From Pseudomonas sp. BSw22131 (lineage in GTDB: Bacteria; Pseudomonadota; Gammaproteobacteria; Pseudomonadales; Pseudomonadaceae), in contig NZ_CP113949.1 of NCBI RefSeq assembly GCF_026810445.1, positions 2,170,001 through 2,234,000 on the forward strand: a DNA stretch of 64,000 nucleotides, given 5' to 3'. How positions within the stretch are numbered: the stretch's first letter is position 1; each line of letters begins with the position of its first letter. Below the pieces are notes generated by a model. It saw nothing but the letters and a program-made list of their open reading frames with translations, was not told where the DNA came from and did not search any database. This document shows positions 10,645 to 19,734 of this stretch, piece by piece. The position numbers and the translations under genes were made by a program.

Positions 10645-12321
10645 ATGAGCGACAAGTACAAGCCCCACGACTGGGCGCCCCACGAGCGACCGACGTTGCC
10701 GGGGTCTCCCTCGACTCCGTTGCATCCCACGCCCAAGCGTCTGGCGTTTGCGCTCGTCGGGGTTATCGTTGCACTTACGGGTGGCCTGGGCAATGCGCTG
10801 GTGGTCGCCAACCTGCCTTATCTGCAAGGTCCGCTCGGCGCCACGCAGGCGGAAATCGCCTGGCTGCCGGCCGCTTATGTCATGACCAACGTGTCGATGA
10901 ACCTGCTGCTGGTGAAGTTTCGGCAACAATTCGGGCTGCGTGCGTTCACCGAAGTGTTTTTGGTGCTCTACGCCCTGGTGACCTTCGCTCATTTGTTCGT
11001 CAACGATCTCAACTCAGCCATTGCAGTGCGTGCGGCACACGGCATGGTGGGCGCTGCGTTGAGTTCGCTCGGGCTGTATTACATGATCCAGGCCTTCCCG
11101 CAGAAGTGGCGGATGAAGGCGCTGGTCCTGGGACTGGGCACCGCTCAATTGGCGATTCCGCTGGCGAGGCTGGTGTCTGAAGACCTGTTGGAAATCGCTG
11201 AATGGCGCGGGTTGTACTTGTTTGAGTTGGGTATGTGCCTGCTGTCGCTTGGCTGCGTGCTGACGCTGAAGTTGCCGCCCGGCGACCGTTTCAAGGCCTT
11301 CGAGCCGCTGGATTTTCTGACCTTCGCATTGCTGGCCACAGGCTTTGCACTGCTCTGCGCAGCCCTGTCACTGGGGCGCATCGAATGGTGGTTCGAGGCG
11401 CCGTGGATAGGCATGGCGCTGGCCGGCTCAATCGCGCTGATCGCGGCGGGGCTTGCCATTGAGCACAATCGCCAGCGCCCGCTGCTGATCACGCGATGGT
11501 TGGGCAGCGGCCGCATTGTGCGCCTGGCGCTGGGGGTGATTCTGTCGCGCATCGTGCTGTCCGAGCAGGCCACAGGTGCAGTGGGGTTTCTGCAAAACCT
11601 CAACATGGGCAGCGAGCAACTGCACACGCTGTATTTGTTCATGCTGCTGGGCAGCGTGGCCGGGTTGCTGGTCAGTGCGTTGACCATCAACCCGCAGCAC
11701 CTGTTGCTGCCGCTGATCATCGCGTTGGCGTTCATGGCCACAGGTTCGCTGATGGACAGCTTCTCGACCAGCCTGACCCGGCAGTCGAACATGTATTTCA
11801 GCCAGTTCCTGCTGGCGTTCGGGGGCACTTTCTTTCTGGGGCCGACTTTGTTGCTGGGCATCAGCGGGGTGATCGGCAATCCGCGCAACATGGTCAGTTT
11901 CTCGGTGCTGTTCGGGATCACCCAGAGCGTCGGCGGCCTGATCGGCTCCTCGTTGCTCGGTACGTTCCAGGTGGTACGGGAAAAATTTCATTCCAGCCAC
12001 ATCGTCGAGCACCTCTCGCTGCTCAATCCGCTCATGCAGTCGCGTTTGCAAAGCGCCAGCGGGGCTTACACGTCTGCGCTGACCGACCTGGCTGCGCAGA
12101 ACAGTCAGGGCATTCGCTCGCTGGCCGCCATCGCCACCCGTGAGGCCAATGTGTTGGCCTACAACGACGTATTCATGCTGATTGCGGTGATTGCCGTGCT
12201 GACGATGATCTGGATCAGTACCCGCGCCATATGGCTCTGGATGACCACTGAACCCGTTGCACCCTTTACCCCGAACTTACCGACATCTGCTGCTCAACCC
12301 AATGGCGCCCAACCTTCATGA
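10645..12321 (+). CDS. MFS multidrug transporter, EmrB/DHA2 type
   Basis: Inner-membrane transporter of 558 residues with about 14 hydrophobic segments, the DHA2 (EmrB/QacA) topology. After a hydrophilic N-terminus, the first segment is at residues 30-55 (LAFALVGVIVALTGGLGNAL). The next gene, an EmrA-like membrane fusion protein, overlaps its stop by 4 bases (ATGA), so the two form a proton-driven efflux pair. No outer-membrane channel gene is adjacent, so a TolC-like partner elsewhere would be needed. The start ATG at 10645 has only a weak ribosome-binding site. The upstream gap (10361-10644) holds no other gene I can support and no neighbouring regulator is evident. Confidence 0.88.
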   Translation: MSDKYKPHDWAPHERPTLPGSPSTPLHPTPKRLAFALVGVIVALTGGLGNALVVANLPYLQGPLGATQAEIAWLPAAYVMTNVSMNLLLVKFRQQFGLRAFTEVFLVLYALVTFAHLFVNDLNSAIAVRAAHGMVGAALSSLGLYYMIQAFPQKWRMKALVLGLGTAQLAIPLARLVSEDLLEIAEWRGLYLFELGMCLLSLGCVLTLKLPPGDRFKAFEPLDFLTFALLATGFALLCAALSLGRIEWWFEAPWIGMALAGSIALIAAGLAIEHNRQRPLLITRWLGSGRIVRLALGVILSRIVLSEQATGAVGFLQNLNMGSEQLHTLYLFMLLGSVAGLLVSALTINPQHLLLPLIIALAFMATGSLMDSFSTSLTRQSNMYFSQFLLAFGGTFFLGPTLLLGISGVIGNPRNMVSFSVLFGITQSVGGLIGSSLLGTFQVVREKFHSSHIVEHLSLLNPLMQSRLQSASGAYTSALTDLAAQNSQGIRSLAAIATREANVLAYNDVFMLIAVIAVLTMIWISTRAIWLWMTTEPVAPFTPNLPTSAAQPNGAQPS

Positions 12322-13514
12322 CCGAACCGACCACGTCGCCGTCAGGCAATGCTGAAACGTCCACCGCCCAGGCCTCGCAAGGGCCTCCACCTGCGCCAGC
12401 GGCGATGCCGGCAACCAACAAGCCACGTTCGGCGCGGGTCCGGCTGGTGTCGTCGATCCTGTTTGGCGGCATTGCCCTTGCCGGTATTTTGATCGTGCTT
12501 TACGCGTGGCAACTGCCGCCGTTCAGCAGCCCCATCGAGAGCACGGAAAATGCGCTGGTGCGCGGGCAGACCACGTTCATCGGGCCGCAATTGAGTGGCT
12601 ACGTCTACGAAGTCCCGGTGCAGGATTATCAATGGGTCAAGCAGGGTGATCTGCTGGTGCGCATCGACGACCGCATCTATCAGCAACGTCTGGATCAGGG
12701 TTTGGCGCAGTTGGGCATGCAAAAGGCCGCGCTGGCCAACAATATGCAACAACGGCGCAGTGCCGAAGCGACGATTCTGCAACGCCAGGCAGCGGTGGAG
12801 AGTGCCATCGCTCAGGGCCAGAAGGCAGCCGCCGACTTTAAGCGCAATAGTTTGCTGATCAGTGACGGTTCGGTTTCCAAGAGCGAACTCGGCGTGACGC
12901 GTGCCGCCGATGCACAGGCCAAGGCTGCCGTGGCGGAGGCCAGGGCGACGCTCGAGATTTCTCGCCAGGACCTGCAGACCGTCATCGTCAATCGTGGTTC
13001 GCTGGAGGCTTCCGTGCAAAACGCCGAGGCGGCAATCGAGCTGGCTCGTATTGATTTGAGCAATACGCGCATCACCGCGCCGCGAGACGGTCAGTTGGGG
13101 CAGATCAGCGTCCGGTTGGGCGCTTACGTCAACACCGGTGCGCAGTTGATGGCGGTGGTGCCGCGTCCGCGCTGGATCATCGCCAACATGAAGGAAACCC
13201 AGATGGCCAATGTGCGTTTGGGTCAGCCGGTGACGTTCACCGTCGATGCGCTTGAAAACCGCAAGATGCACGGTCGCGTGCAGCGGATTTCGCCGGCTGC
13301 CGGATCGGAGTTCAGCCTGTTGCCAGCCGACAACGCCACCGGCAACTTTGTGAAGATAGCCCAGCGCATCCCTGTGCGAATTACCGTGGATGACGACCAG
13401 ACCGACGTTGATCGCTTGCGGCCGGGCATGTCCGTGGTTGTCAGCATCGACACCAGCCAGGACGGCGACGTGCCGCCCGATCCCGTGGACGGGACGGTTG
13501 AAAAAAATAAGTAA
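12318..13514 (+). CDS. EmrA/HlyD-family membrane fusion (periplasmic adaptor) protein
   Basis: A 398-residue adaptor with a proline- and alanine-rich cytoplasmic N-terminus, one membrane anchor (about residues 45-67, SILFGGIALAGILIVLYAW), a biotinyl-lipoyl half-motif (FIGPQLSGYVYEVPVQDYQWVKQGD split across the fold), a long alpha-helical hairpin (about 110-250), and the second half-motif NTRITAPRDGQLGQ, followed by a beta-barrel. This is the EmrA arrangement that links an inner-membrane MFS pump to an outer-membrane channel. Its ATG overlaps the TGA of the emrB-like gene, implying coupled translation. Substrate unknown. Confidence 0.9.
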   Translation: MTEPTTSPSGNAETSTAQASQGPPPAPAAMPATNKPRSARVRLVSSILFGGIALAGILIVLYAWQLPPFSSPIESTENALVRGQTTFIGPQLSGYVYEVPVQDYQWVKQGDLLVRIDDRIYQQRLDQGLAQLGMQKAALANNMQQRRSAEATILQRQAAVESAIAQGQKAAADFKRNSLLISDGSVSKSELGVTRAADAQAKAAVAEARATLEISRQDLQTVIVNRGSLEASVQNAEAAIELARIDLSNTRITAPRDGQLGQISVRLGAYVNTGAQLMAVVPRPRWIIANMKETQMANVRLGQPVTFTVDALENRKMHGRVQRISPAAGSEFSLLPADNATGNFVKIAQRIPVRITVDDDQTDVDRLRPGMSVVVSIDTSQDGDVPPDPVDGTVEKNK

Positions 13515-13818
13515 CTGATTTTAAAGATATAAAAAGCTCTACATCTGCTCGCAATCAATGTAGAAGCGCACGAGCACCGCGAGGCCGCGATGGGCTGCGC
13601 AGCAGCCCCAACACCAGACGCCTCGGTTGTACCTGAAACACCGCATGCGCAGGGTTTACTGCCGGTGCCCGGCAGATCGCGAACAAGTTCACTCCTACAG
13701 CCTCCGGGCAGAAGCAAAATCCCGAGGACGCCGCAAGTCCCTGCCCATGATCCAGGGTCGTCAATGAACATGTGGGAGGGAGCTTGCTCGCGATGAGGTC
13801 CGTTCAGCCTCAGGTCAC
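13515..13818. repeat. Convergent intergenic region with a composite REP-like element
   Basis: This 304-base gap between the convergent emrA-like and dienelactone hydrolase genes carries a mosaic repeat in reverse orientation: a palindromic REP core (about 13574-13610, containing CGAGGCCGCGATGGGCTGCG) followed by a segment with GCCGGTGCCCGGCAGATCG and CCTCCGGGCAGAAGCAAAAT (about 13660-13725). The same building blocks recur in forward orientation at 16160-16335 and 34620-34785. No gene is evident. Confidence 0.65.
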
Positions 13819-14544
13819 TCAGCTATTCCACAGCTGTTTGCCGAGGAACGTCAGGGTCCGGTCCCACGCCAGTTGCGCCCAGACCGGGTCGTACTGGGTG
13901 GCAGCGATGCGCCCGAAGCCGACGGCGGTTTCGTTGGCGAAGGCGTGGTGTGCGAGGTAGCGATGGAACTCGGCATCGACGCCGCCTTCGCTCAATTTCG
14001 TTTCCAGTGCGTCAACTGTTTCTGCCGGGAAGAACAGATCCTGCGTCGCCCAATGCGCCAGAACCGGTGCTTTGATTGCGCTGGCGTCCAGGTATTCCAG
14101 TGGCGGGCAGCCGTACCAGACCACCCCGGCAGAAATCTCCGGGATCGCATTCAGCGCCAGCAGGGTCAGCGCACCGCCCATGCAGAACCCGGTCACTGCG
14201 ACCTTGGGGGTGTAGCCATTGAGGTATTGAACGGCGCCGCGAATGTCCTGGCTGGCGGCATCGCTGAAGTCCAGAGCGTCCATCAGGTGATGGGCTTCCT
14301 CTTCCTCCACCGTGGATTTGCCGCGATACAGATCAGGCACCAGCGCCAGATACCCCGAGGCCGCCAGCCGGTCGGCGACGCCGCGAATCTGGTCGTTCAA
14401 GCCCCACCATTCCTGAATCACCACAACGGCCGGAGCGCCCTCGGTTTTTTCCGGACTGGCCAGATAACCGCTGACTTCTTTGCCGTCAGGACGGCGGTAG
14501 GTGATGGTTTTTCCAGTGCTGGGGAGGACAGATGCGTGAGTCAT
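13819..14544 (-). CDS. Dienelactone hydrolase family protein
   Basis: Alpha/beta hydrolase of 241 residues. The nucleophile elbow GFCMGGAL carries the cysteine typical of dienelactone hydrolases, and YLAHHAFAN near the C-terminus supplies the catalytic histidine. ATG 14544 (MTHASVLPS) is chosen because AGGAG lies 6 bases upstream; the longer start at 14565 adds only seven residues without a site. It would hydrolyse a lactone or ester in the cytoplasm; the physiological substrate is unknown, and no catechol-cleavage genes are nearby. It stands alone, transcribed towards the repeat region. Confidence 0.88.
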   Translation of the reverse strand: MTHASVLPSTGKTITYRRPDGKEVSGYLASPEKTEGAPAVVVIQEWWGLNDQIRGVADRLAASGYLALVPDLYRGKSTVEEEEAHHLMDALDFSDAASQDIRGAVQYLNGYTPKVAVTGFCMGGALTLLALNAIPEISAGVVWYGCPPLEYLDASAIKAPVLAHWATQDLFFPAETVDALETKLSEGGVDAEFHRYLAHHAFANETAVGFGRIAATQYDPVWAQLAWDRTLTFLGKQLWNS

Positions 14545-14761
14545 GTTGATCTCCTGTTGATACAAGCCGGATGGATAAAAAGCTTTCGCAGCATACAGAC
14601 AGGCGGGTGATAAAACAGTGCCGCCGCAGGCATCTCTGGCGCCTTCGGCTCCATGCCAGCGCTCGCACGGGCAGGGTTCGCTCTAGACACACTCCCGTTG
14701 TCAGCCATGCGCAAATCTCACCCTTGAGCGATACGCTCCACCAGCGTGTAGACTTTCGCCC

Positions 14762-15397
14762 TTGCAATCTCGGGCCCCGCGCCGGCGCGCGCAGCACATT
14801 GCCCAGGAAGAGAACCGCCAGATCAAACTGGTCGCGATTTCAGCGTTGGCGGCCGGGCTGCTGCCTGTCGCGTTATCGCGGCTGCCTGAACACTTGCGCC
14901 CGCATCAGATCCAGCTGCAAAGCATGTCCCCGGAAAACGTAGTGCAGGCGGTGTTGAGCAAGACCATGGACCTGGGCGCAGTGAGCCTGCCGCTTGAACA
15001 CCGCGGCCTGGACATTCACTGGATCGGCGAAGCGCCATGCGTGGCAGTGCTGCCGGCCGACTCGGAACTGGCGGCGCACGCCGTGCTCTCGATGGAGGTG
15101 CTGGTACAGCAGACGCTGATCACCATGGCCAACCCGTACCGTTTTCGCCGGCGCATCGACAAAGCCTTTCAGGACGCCGGGGGCGAGCCGCCGCGCATGC
15201 TCGACACCAACACGTCACTGATCGCCATGCAGATGGCCCGCGTGGGGCTGGGCGTCGCGCTGGTCGATCCGTTCACGGCCATGGGCCTGAGCACCGCCGA
15301 GGTCGTGGTGCTGGCGCAGCTGGTTGCGTTTCTTTCCTACCAAATGCGTCTGGCCGCCGGGCTGGGCGCGTTGCTGTCCGCTGGAGCAGCCCAATGA
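14762..15397 (+). pseudogene. LysR-type regulator remnant lacking the DNA-binding domain
   Basis: About 210 residues match only the ligand-binding half of a LysR-type regulator: IKLVAISALAAGLLPVALSRL is the start of the effector domain, followed by LDIHWIGEAPCVAVLPADS and MLDTNTSLIAMQMARVGLGVALVDPF. The N-terminal winged helix-turn-helix (about 80 residues) is absent; I see no HTH-like sequence in any frame just upstream. The C-terminus also departs from the usual pattern (VVVLAQLVAFLSYQM), suggesting a further small deletion. The TGA overlaps the ATG of the next gene (ATGA), as expected if an intact regulator-enzyme pair once existed. It is probably a decayed gene; if expressed it could not bind DNA by the normal route. 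Confidence 0.75.
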
Positions 15398-15993
15398 GCG
15401 AGCTTATCGACAGCCACGGTTTCACCAATCAGGTGCTGGGCTGGAAGGCCTGGTTGCCGACGGTTGACCTGAACACGGCCAGCGCAGAGCAGGTGGCGGT
15501 GCTGGAGGAGAGTCATCCGCAGGCCAAGACTTCGGATTATTACCTGACCCTGGCCCACCATCCGGACATCCTTCGTCAGCGCTCACTGGCCTTCAACGCC
15601 ATCATGTACGCGCCAGGTGGTTTGTCGCGTGCGGAGCGAGAACTGGCGAGCACGGTGGTTTCGCGGATCAATCGTTGCGTGTATTGCGCTTCGGTGCATG
15701 CGCAACGGTTTGAGCAACTGGCCAAGCGTAATGACGTGATCAAGGAGGTCTTCGCGGACCCAGCAACGGCGGGCACCACGTCACGTGAGAAAGCCATCGT
15801 GCAGTTCGCCATCGACCTGACGCGCGAACCTGCCTCGCTCAACGCCACGCATATTCAGGCGCTGCGCGAACAGGGGCTGGACGATGCACACGTGCTGGAC
15901 CTCATCCACGCCATCGCGATTTTCGCCTGGGCCAATCGCTTGATGCTGAACCTGGGCAAGCCGGTGTTTCCTGAGGGTCAAAGCGCTTCGTAG
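15394..15993 (+). CDS. Carboxymuconolactone decarboxylase/AhpD-family (peroxidase-related) protein
   Basis: A 199-residue all-helical protein. The motif CVYCASVHAQRF (CxxC plus a downstream histidine) is the redox centre of AhpD-like alkylhydroperoxidase proteins. It likely reduces peroxides or acts as a thiol-disulfide protein in the cytoplasm. The ATG at 15394 is set by GGAG 8 bases upstream (GGAGCAGCCCAATG) and by the 4-base overlap with the LysR remnant. The N-terminal portion (about residues 1-70) is the extension found in 'peroxidase-related enzyme' members. Its former regulator, immediately upstream, appears broken, so the present control is unclear. Confidence 0.85.
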   Translation: MSELIDSHGFTNQVLGWKAWLPTVDLNTASAEQVAVLEESHPQAKTSDYYLTLAHHPDILRQRSLAFNAIMYAPGGLSRAERELASTVVSRINRCVYCASVHAQRFEQLAKRNDVIKEVFADPATAGTTSREKAIVQFAIDLTREPASLNATHIQALREQGLDDAHVLDLIHAIAIFAWANRLMLNLGKPVFPEGQSAS

Positions 15994-16480
15994 GCTGGAT
16001 GTCCTGACTCGATGTATGTGCCGTACGACGCTTCCGGTAGAACCTGACGAGGTCACGAAGGATGCGATTCGATACACCTGACCAACCGCATCGCGGCCTC
16101 GCGCTGGCTCGTCAACGCCTACAAAAGCGATGCGGTGCATACCGACTTGTTGGAGCGCGGCTTGCCCGCGAAGCTTTTGATTCTGCCCGGAGGGCGTGGG
16201 AGTTCAGCTTGCTGACGATCTGCTGCGAAGCGGCAGCAAGACCAGCGAATGCGGTGTTTCAGGTGCAACGTGGGCGCAGTTTCAGGGCCGCTTCGCACCC
16301 CATCGCGGCCTCGCGTTGCTCTCCTACAGGCGAGACGCCGACATGGGTTGAATCAATCCCGGCGCCTCGCGAATAAATTCGCGCCTACGGATTCTGTGTC
16401 CGGCCGCGATAACCCAATCCCCTCCCATGTCGCCAATCACACTATCCTCTGGCACACCCCGTTTTCTGGATTGCGCCTCG
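15994..16480. repeat. Intergenic region with two REP cores and a composite repeat
   Basis: The 487-base gap holds no supported gene. A REP core lies at 16085-16114 (ACCGCATCGCGGCCTCGCG then TGGCTCGTCA), nearly identical to those beside the RAYT gene at 20477-20506. A second, related core is near 16301-16330. Between them (about 16176-16270) lies the block starting GATTCTGCCCGGAGGGCGTG that is shared with 34624-34720. Promoter sequences for the LysR gene at 16481 must lie in the last 100 bases. Confidence 0.7.
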
Positions 16481-17431
16481 ATGCTGCAAAAAAGCCTCAT
16501 ACGCCGCCTTGATTTGATCACCCTGCAAGTGTTCGTTGCCGTTCATGAGGAGGGCACATTAACCCGCGCAGCGGCGCGCGAGGCCATTGCGGTGTCGGCG
16601 GCGAGCAAGCGGCTGATGGAGCTTGAACAAGCGCTGGGCATTGCGTTGTTCATGCGCAGTGCCAAGGGCATGTTGCTGACTGCGGCGGGCGAAACCTTGC
16701 TGCATCACGCCAGGCGCATGCTGATGGACGTCGAAAAGATGGGCCTTGAACTGGGTGAGCACATCCAGGGCTTGCGCGGTTATGTGCGGATGCTGGCCAA
16801 TCTCTCGGCGATCATCCAGTTTCTTCCCGAAGACTTGCACGACTTCGTTGCCAGCCATGCGCAGGTCAAAGTCGATCTCGAAGAGCGCCCCAGTGAAGGC
16901 GTGGTGCAGGGCATTGTCGATGGCGTGGCCGATATTGGCATTTGCTCCCAAGATACCCACGTCCAGGACCTGATCAGCGTGCCGTATCGCCGTGACAAGC
17001 TGGTCGTCGTGATGCGTCGTGATCACCCCCTGGCCACGCTTGAGCAGGTGGCGTTTGCCCAGACTCTGGATTTCGATCAGGTTGGGCTGCATGCGGCAAG
17101 CTCGATCAACATGCGCATCCACGCGGCGGCCAGAGCGGTGGGAAAGACACTGCGCCTGCGCATTCATGTGCCGGGCTTCGATGCCGTGTGTCGCATGGTG
17201 CAGGCCGACATGGGGATCGGTGTGCTGCCGCTCAAAGCGTATGAACTGTTCGGACAAGCATTGGCGCTGACCGCTGTGCCGCTTATAGACGAGTGGTCCG
17301 AGCGCACGCTCATCCTGGTGACACGCGAGCATGAGCCGCTGTCGCCGGTCAGCCGTCTGTTGTATGAGCATCTGCGTGACGCCAACAACGAGTCCGGTCT
17401 TCGCGTTTCGCGAACGCCTATTGCCAACTGA
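16481..17431 (+). CDS. LysR-family transcriptional regulator
   Basis: A 316-residue LysR regulator. The winged HTH is at residues about 8-65 (LDLITLQVFVAVHEEGTLTR, then AAAREAIAVSAASKRLMELE), followed by the linker helix and a periplasmic-binding-protein-like effector domain from residue 95. ATG 16481 (MLQKSLIRRL) is chosen because it places the HTH at the usual distance from the N-terminus. The gene runs in the same direction as the CoA-transferase, HMG-CoA lyase and MFS genes that begin 70 bases downstream, so it is the likely activator of that operon and may respond to the acid that the operon degrades. Confidence 0.9.
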   Translation: MLQKSLIRRLDLITLQVFVAVHEEGTLTRAAAREAIAVSAASKRLMELEQALGIALFMRSAKGMLLTAAGETLLHHARRMLMDVEKMGLELGEHIQGLRGYVRMLANLSAIIQFLPEDLHDFVASHAQVKVDLEERPSEGVVQGIVDGVADIGICSQDTHVQDLISVPYRRDKLVVVMRRDHPLATLEQVAFAQTLDFDQVGLHAASSINMRIHAAARAVGKTLRLRIHVPGFDAVCRMVQADMGIGVLPLKAYELFGQALALTAVPLIDEWSERTLILVTREHEPLSPVSRLLYEHLRDANNESGLRVSRTPIAN

Positions 17432-17501
17432 CGGTTGGATTGTCTGACACTTCGTCCCCTAGTCTTGGCTCAAATTCCAAGAAAGACTGAGGTACGGCCC
17501 C

Positions 17502-18695
17502 ATGACTGCCCCCCTGAACGGCATTCGCGTGATTGAAATAGGCACGCTGATCGCAGCACCTTTTGCGGCTCGCCTGCTGGCCGAGTTCGGCGCTGAAGTA
17601 ATCAAAATCGAATCCATGGGGCAGGGTGATCCTCTTCGTAAATGGCGAAAACTGCACGAAGGCACCTCCCTCTGGTGGTACTTGCAGTCGCGCAACAAGA
17701 AATCCCTCGCCCTGAACCTCAAGTCCCCCGAAGGCATCGCCATCGTCAAACAACTGGCCGAGAGCACTGATGTGCTGATCGAAAACCTGCGTCCCGGTGC
17801 ATTGGAAAAGCTGGGCCTTGGCTGGGACGTCCTGCATGCAATCAACCCCAAACTGACACTGGTGCGTATCTCCGGCCACGGCCAGTCCGGCCCGTACCGC
17901 GACCGTCCGGGCTTTGGTGCTATCGGCGAGGCCATGGGCGGCATCCGTTACACCACCGGCACGCCCGGTTCCCCACCGGCCCGCGTCGGCGTCAGCCTGG
18001 GCGATTCTCTGGCCTCGATGCACGCTGTCATGGGTGCGCTGATGTCGTTGTTGCGGGTGAAGACCGGGCAGGGCGACGGCCAGATCGTCGATGTCTCGCT
18101 GGCTGAAAGCGTGTTCAACGTGATGGAAAGCCTGGTGCCGGAATACGACATGCTCGGCCATGTGCGTGAGCGCAGCGGCGGTGCATTGCCCGGCATTGCG
18201 CCGTCCAATACCTACCCGACGGGCGACGGTGCCTACGTGGTCATTGCGGGTAACAGCGACCCGATTTTCAAACGCCTGATGAGCGCCATCGGCCGTGATG
18301 ACCTTGGCACAAACCCCGAATTCGCCCACAACGACGGCCGTGCTGCGCAAAGTGGCTTGCTCGACGACGCCATCAGCGCCTGGTCGTCGAGTCTGCCGAT
18401 CGACGATGTTCTGCGCACGCTGGAACAGGCCGAAGTGCCCGCCGGGCGGATCTACAACGTGGCCGACATCGTCGCCGACCCGCATTACCAGGCCCGAGGG
18501 ATGATTCTCGATGCACAGTTGCCGGGCGGCGCGAAGGTGAAGATGCCGGGCATCGTGCCCAAACTGTCGGAGACGCCCGGCGAGGTGAACTGGCAAGGCC
18601 CAAGCCTTGGCCAGCACACCGACAGTGTCCTCGGCGGTCTGGGCCTGACCGGCACCGACATCGAACGCCTGAAGAAAGACGGGGTGGTGCAATGA
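17502..18695 (+). CDS. CaiB/BaiF (class III) CoA-transferase
   Basis: A 397-residue family III CoA-transferase that moves CoA from a donor thioester to a carboxylic acid. Family hallmarks: the N-terminal PLNGIRVIEIGTLIAAPFAA, LAEFGAEVIKIE, NLRPGALEKLGLGWDVL and RISGHGQSGPYRDRPGF; D197 in QIVDVSLAES is the probable acyl-carrying aspartate. The next gene, an HMG-CoA lyase homologue, overlaps its end by 4 bases. Human SUGCT, also class III, is known to activate glutarate and hydroxymethylglutarate from succinyl-CoA, so a role in making HMG-CoA or a similar branched acyl-CoA is a reasonable inference. Start ATG 17502. Confidence 0.9.
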   Translation: MTAPLNGIRVIEIGTLIAAPFAARLLAEFGAEVIKIESMGQGDPLRKWRKLHEGTSLWWYLQSRNKKSLALNLKSPEGIAIVKQLAESTDVLIENLRPGALEKLGLGWDVLHAINPKLTLVRISGHGQSGPYRDRPGFGAIGEAMGGIRYTTGTPGSPPARVGVSLGDSLASMHAVMGALMSLLRVKTGQGDGQIVDVSLAESVFNVMESLVPEYDMLGHVRERSGGALPGIAPSNTYPTGDGAYVVIAGNSDPIFKRLMSAIGRDDLGTNPEFAHNDGRAAQSGLLDDAISAWSSSLPIDDVLRTLEQAEVPAGRIYNVADIVADPHYQARGMILDAQLPGGAKVKMPGIVPKLSETPGEVNWQGPSLGQHTDSVLGGLGLTGTDIERLKKDGVVQ

Positions 18696-19630
18696 TCAGT
18701 GATTTTTCCGAGCGCCTGATCGTGCAGGAAGTGGCCCCGCGAGACGGCCTTCAGATCGAGCCGCGATGGGTGGAAACCGCTGACAAGATTGCACTGATCG
18801 ATCAACTGTCGCTGGCAGGATTTTCTCGCATCGAGGCCGGGTCGTTCGTCTCGCCCAAGGCGATTCCGGCGTTGCGCGATGGTGATGAGGTGTTCCGGGG
18901 CATTCGTCGTCAGCCGGGCGTGACCTACGTGGCATTGATCCCCAACCTCAAGGGTGCGGAGCGCGCACTGGCCGCAGGCGCCGATGAACTGAATCTGGTG
19001 ATGTCTGCCAGCCAGACCCACAACCTGGCGAACATGCGCATGCACTGCGAGCAATCGCTGGCGGCTTTCGCGGATGTGGTGGCATTGACGCACGGCGTTG
19101 CAGTGAGCCTGAACGGCTCGATTGCGACCACTTTTGGCTGCCCGTTCGAGGGCCGTATCGATGAAGACCGCGTACTGCAGATCGTCGATGCCTATCTGGA
19201 ACTCGGCATGCACGGCCTAACGCTGGCGGACACCACCGGCATGGCCAATCCGCGTCAGGTTCATCGGCTGGTTCAGCGGGTGCTGACACGGGTACCGGCT
19301 GCAGCGCTGACGCTGCATTTTCACAACACCCGCGGGTTGGGCCTGAGCAATGTGCTGGCGGGATATGAAGCCGGTGCGCGGCGTTTCGATGCGTCGTTGG
19401 GTGGGCTGGGCGGCTGCCCGTTCGCACCCGGCGCGTCGGGCAATATCTGCACCGAAGACCTGGTGAATCTGTGTGATGAGATGGGTCTCGACACCGGCAT
19501 TGACCTGATGCATCTGCTGACCCTTTCGCGCCGCTTGCCGGCGCTGCTGGGCCATGAAATGCCTGGTCAGGTGGCCCAGGCCGGCCGCAATTGTGACCTG
19601 CACCCGATACCGGAAAACCTGCCCCGCTGA
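18692..19630 (+). CDS. Hydroxymethylglutaryl-CoA lyase family protein
   Basis: TIM-barrel lyase of 312 residues in the HMG-CoA lyase/DRE-TIM family. Seen: EVAPRDGLQ (metal and substrate arginine), LHFHNTRG (metal-binding HxH) and GGLGGCPFAPGASGN with C242 as the catalytic cysteine loop. It would split HMG-CoA, or a related 3-hydroxy-3-methyl acyl-CoA, into acetyl-CoA and a ketoacid. It is not beside the leucine-degradation genes usual for mvaB, but after a CoA-transferase with a 4-base overlap. That context suggests a dedicated route for an exogenous branched dicarboxylate rather than leucine catabolism. The acyl specificity is inferred. Confidence 0.9.
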   Translation: MISDFSERLIVQEVAPRDGLQIEPRWVETADKIALIDQLSLAGFSRIEAGSFVSPKAIPALRDGDEVFRGIRRQPGVTYVALIPNLKGAERALAAGADELNLVMSASQTHNLANMRMHCEQSLAAFADVVALTHGVAVSLNGSIATTFGCPFEGRIDEDRVLQIVDAYLELGMHGLTLADTTGMANPRQVHRLVQRVLTRVPAAALTLHFHNTRGLGLSNVLAGYEAGARRFDASLGGLGGCPFAPGASGNICTEDLVNLCDEMGLDTGIDLMHLLTLSRRLPALLGHEMPGQVAQAGRNCDLHPIPENLPR

Positions 19631-19734
19631 TTCATCGCTGCCTGTTTCGCGTCACCAAAAACGGGCGCCCGCGTGCCCGACCAGACAACAAAAACAACCG
19701 GACTCCTGTGGGAAGTCCGTCTGGAGAAACTGCA

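Noticed and set aside
17418-18692. Antisense open frame of 424 codons over the CoA-transferase gene
   Set aside because: Shadow of a gene with clear family hallmarks.
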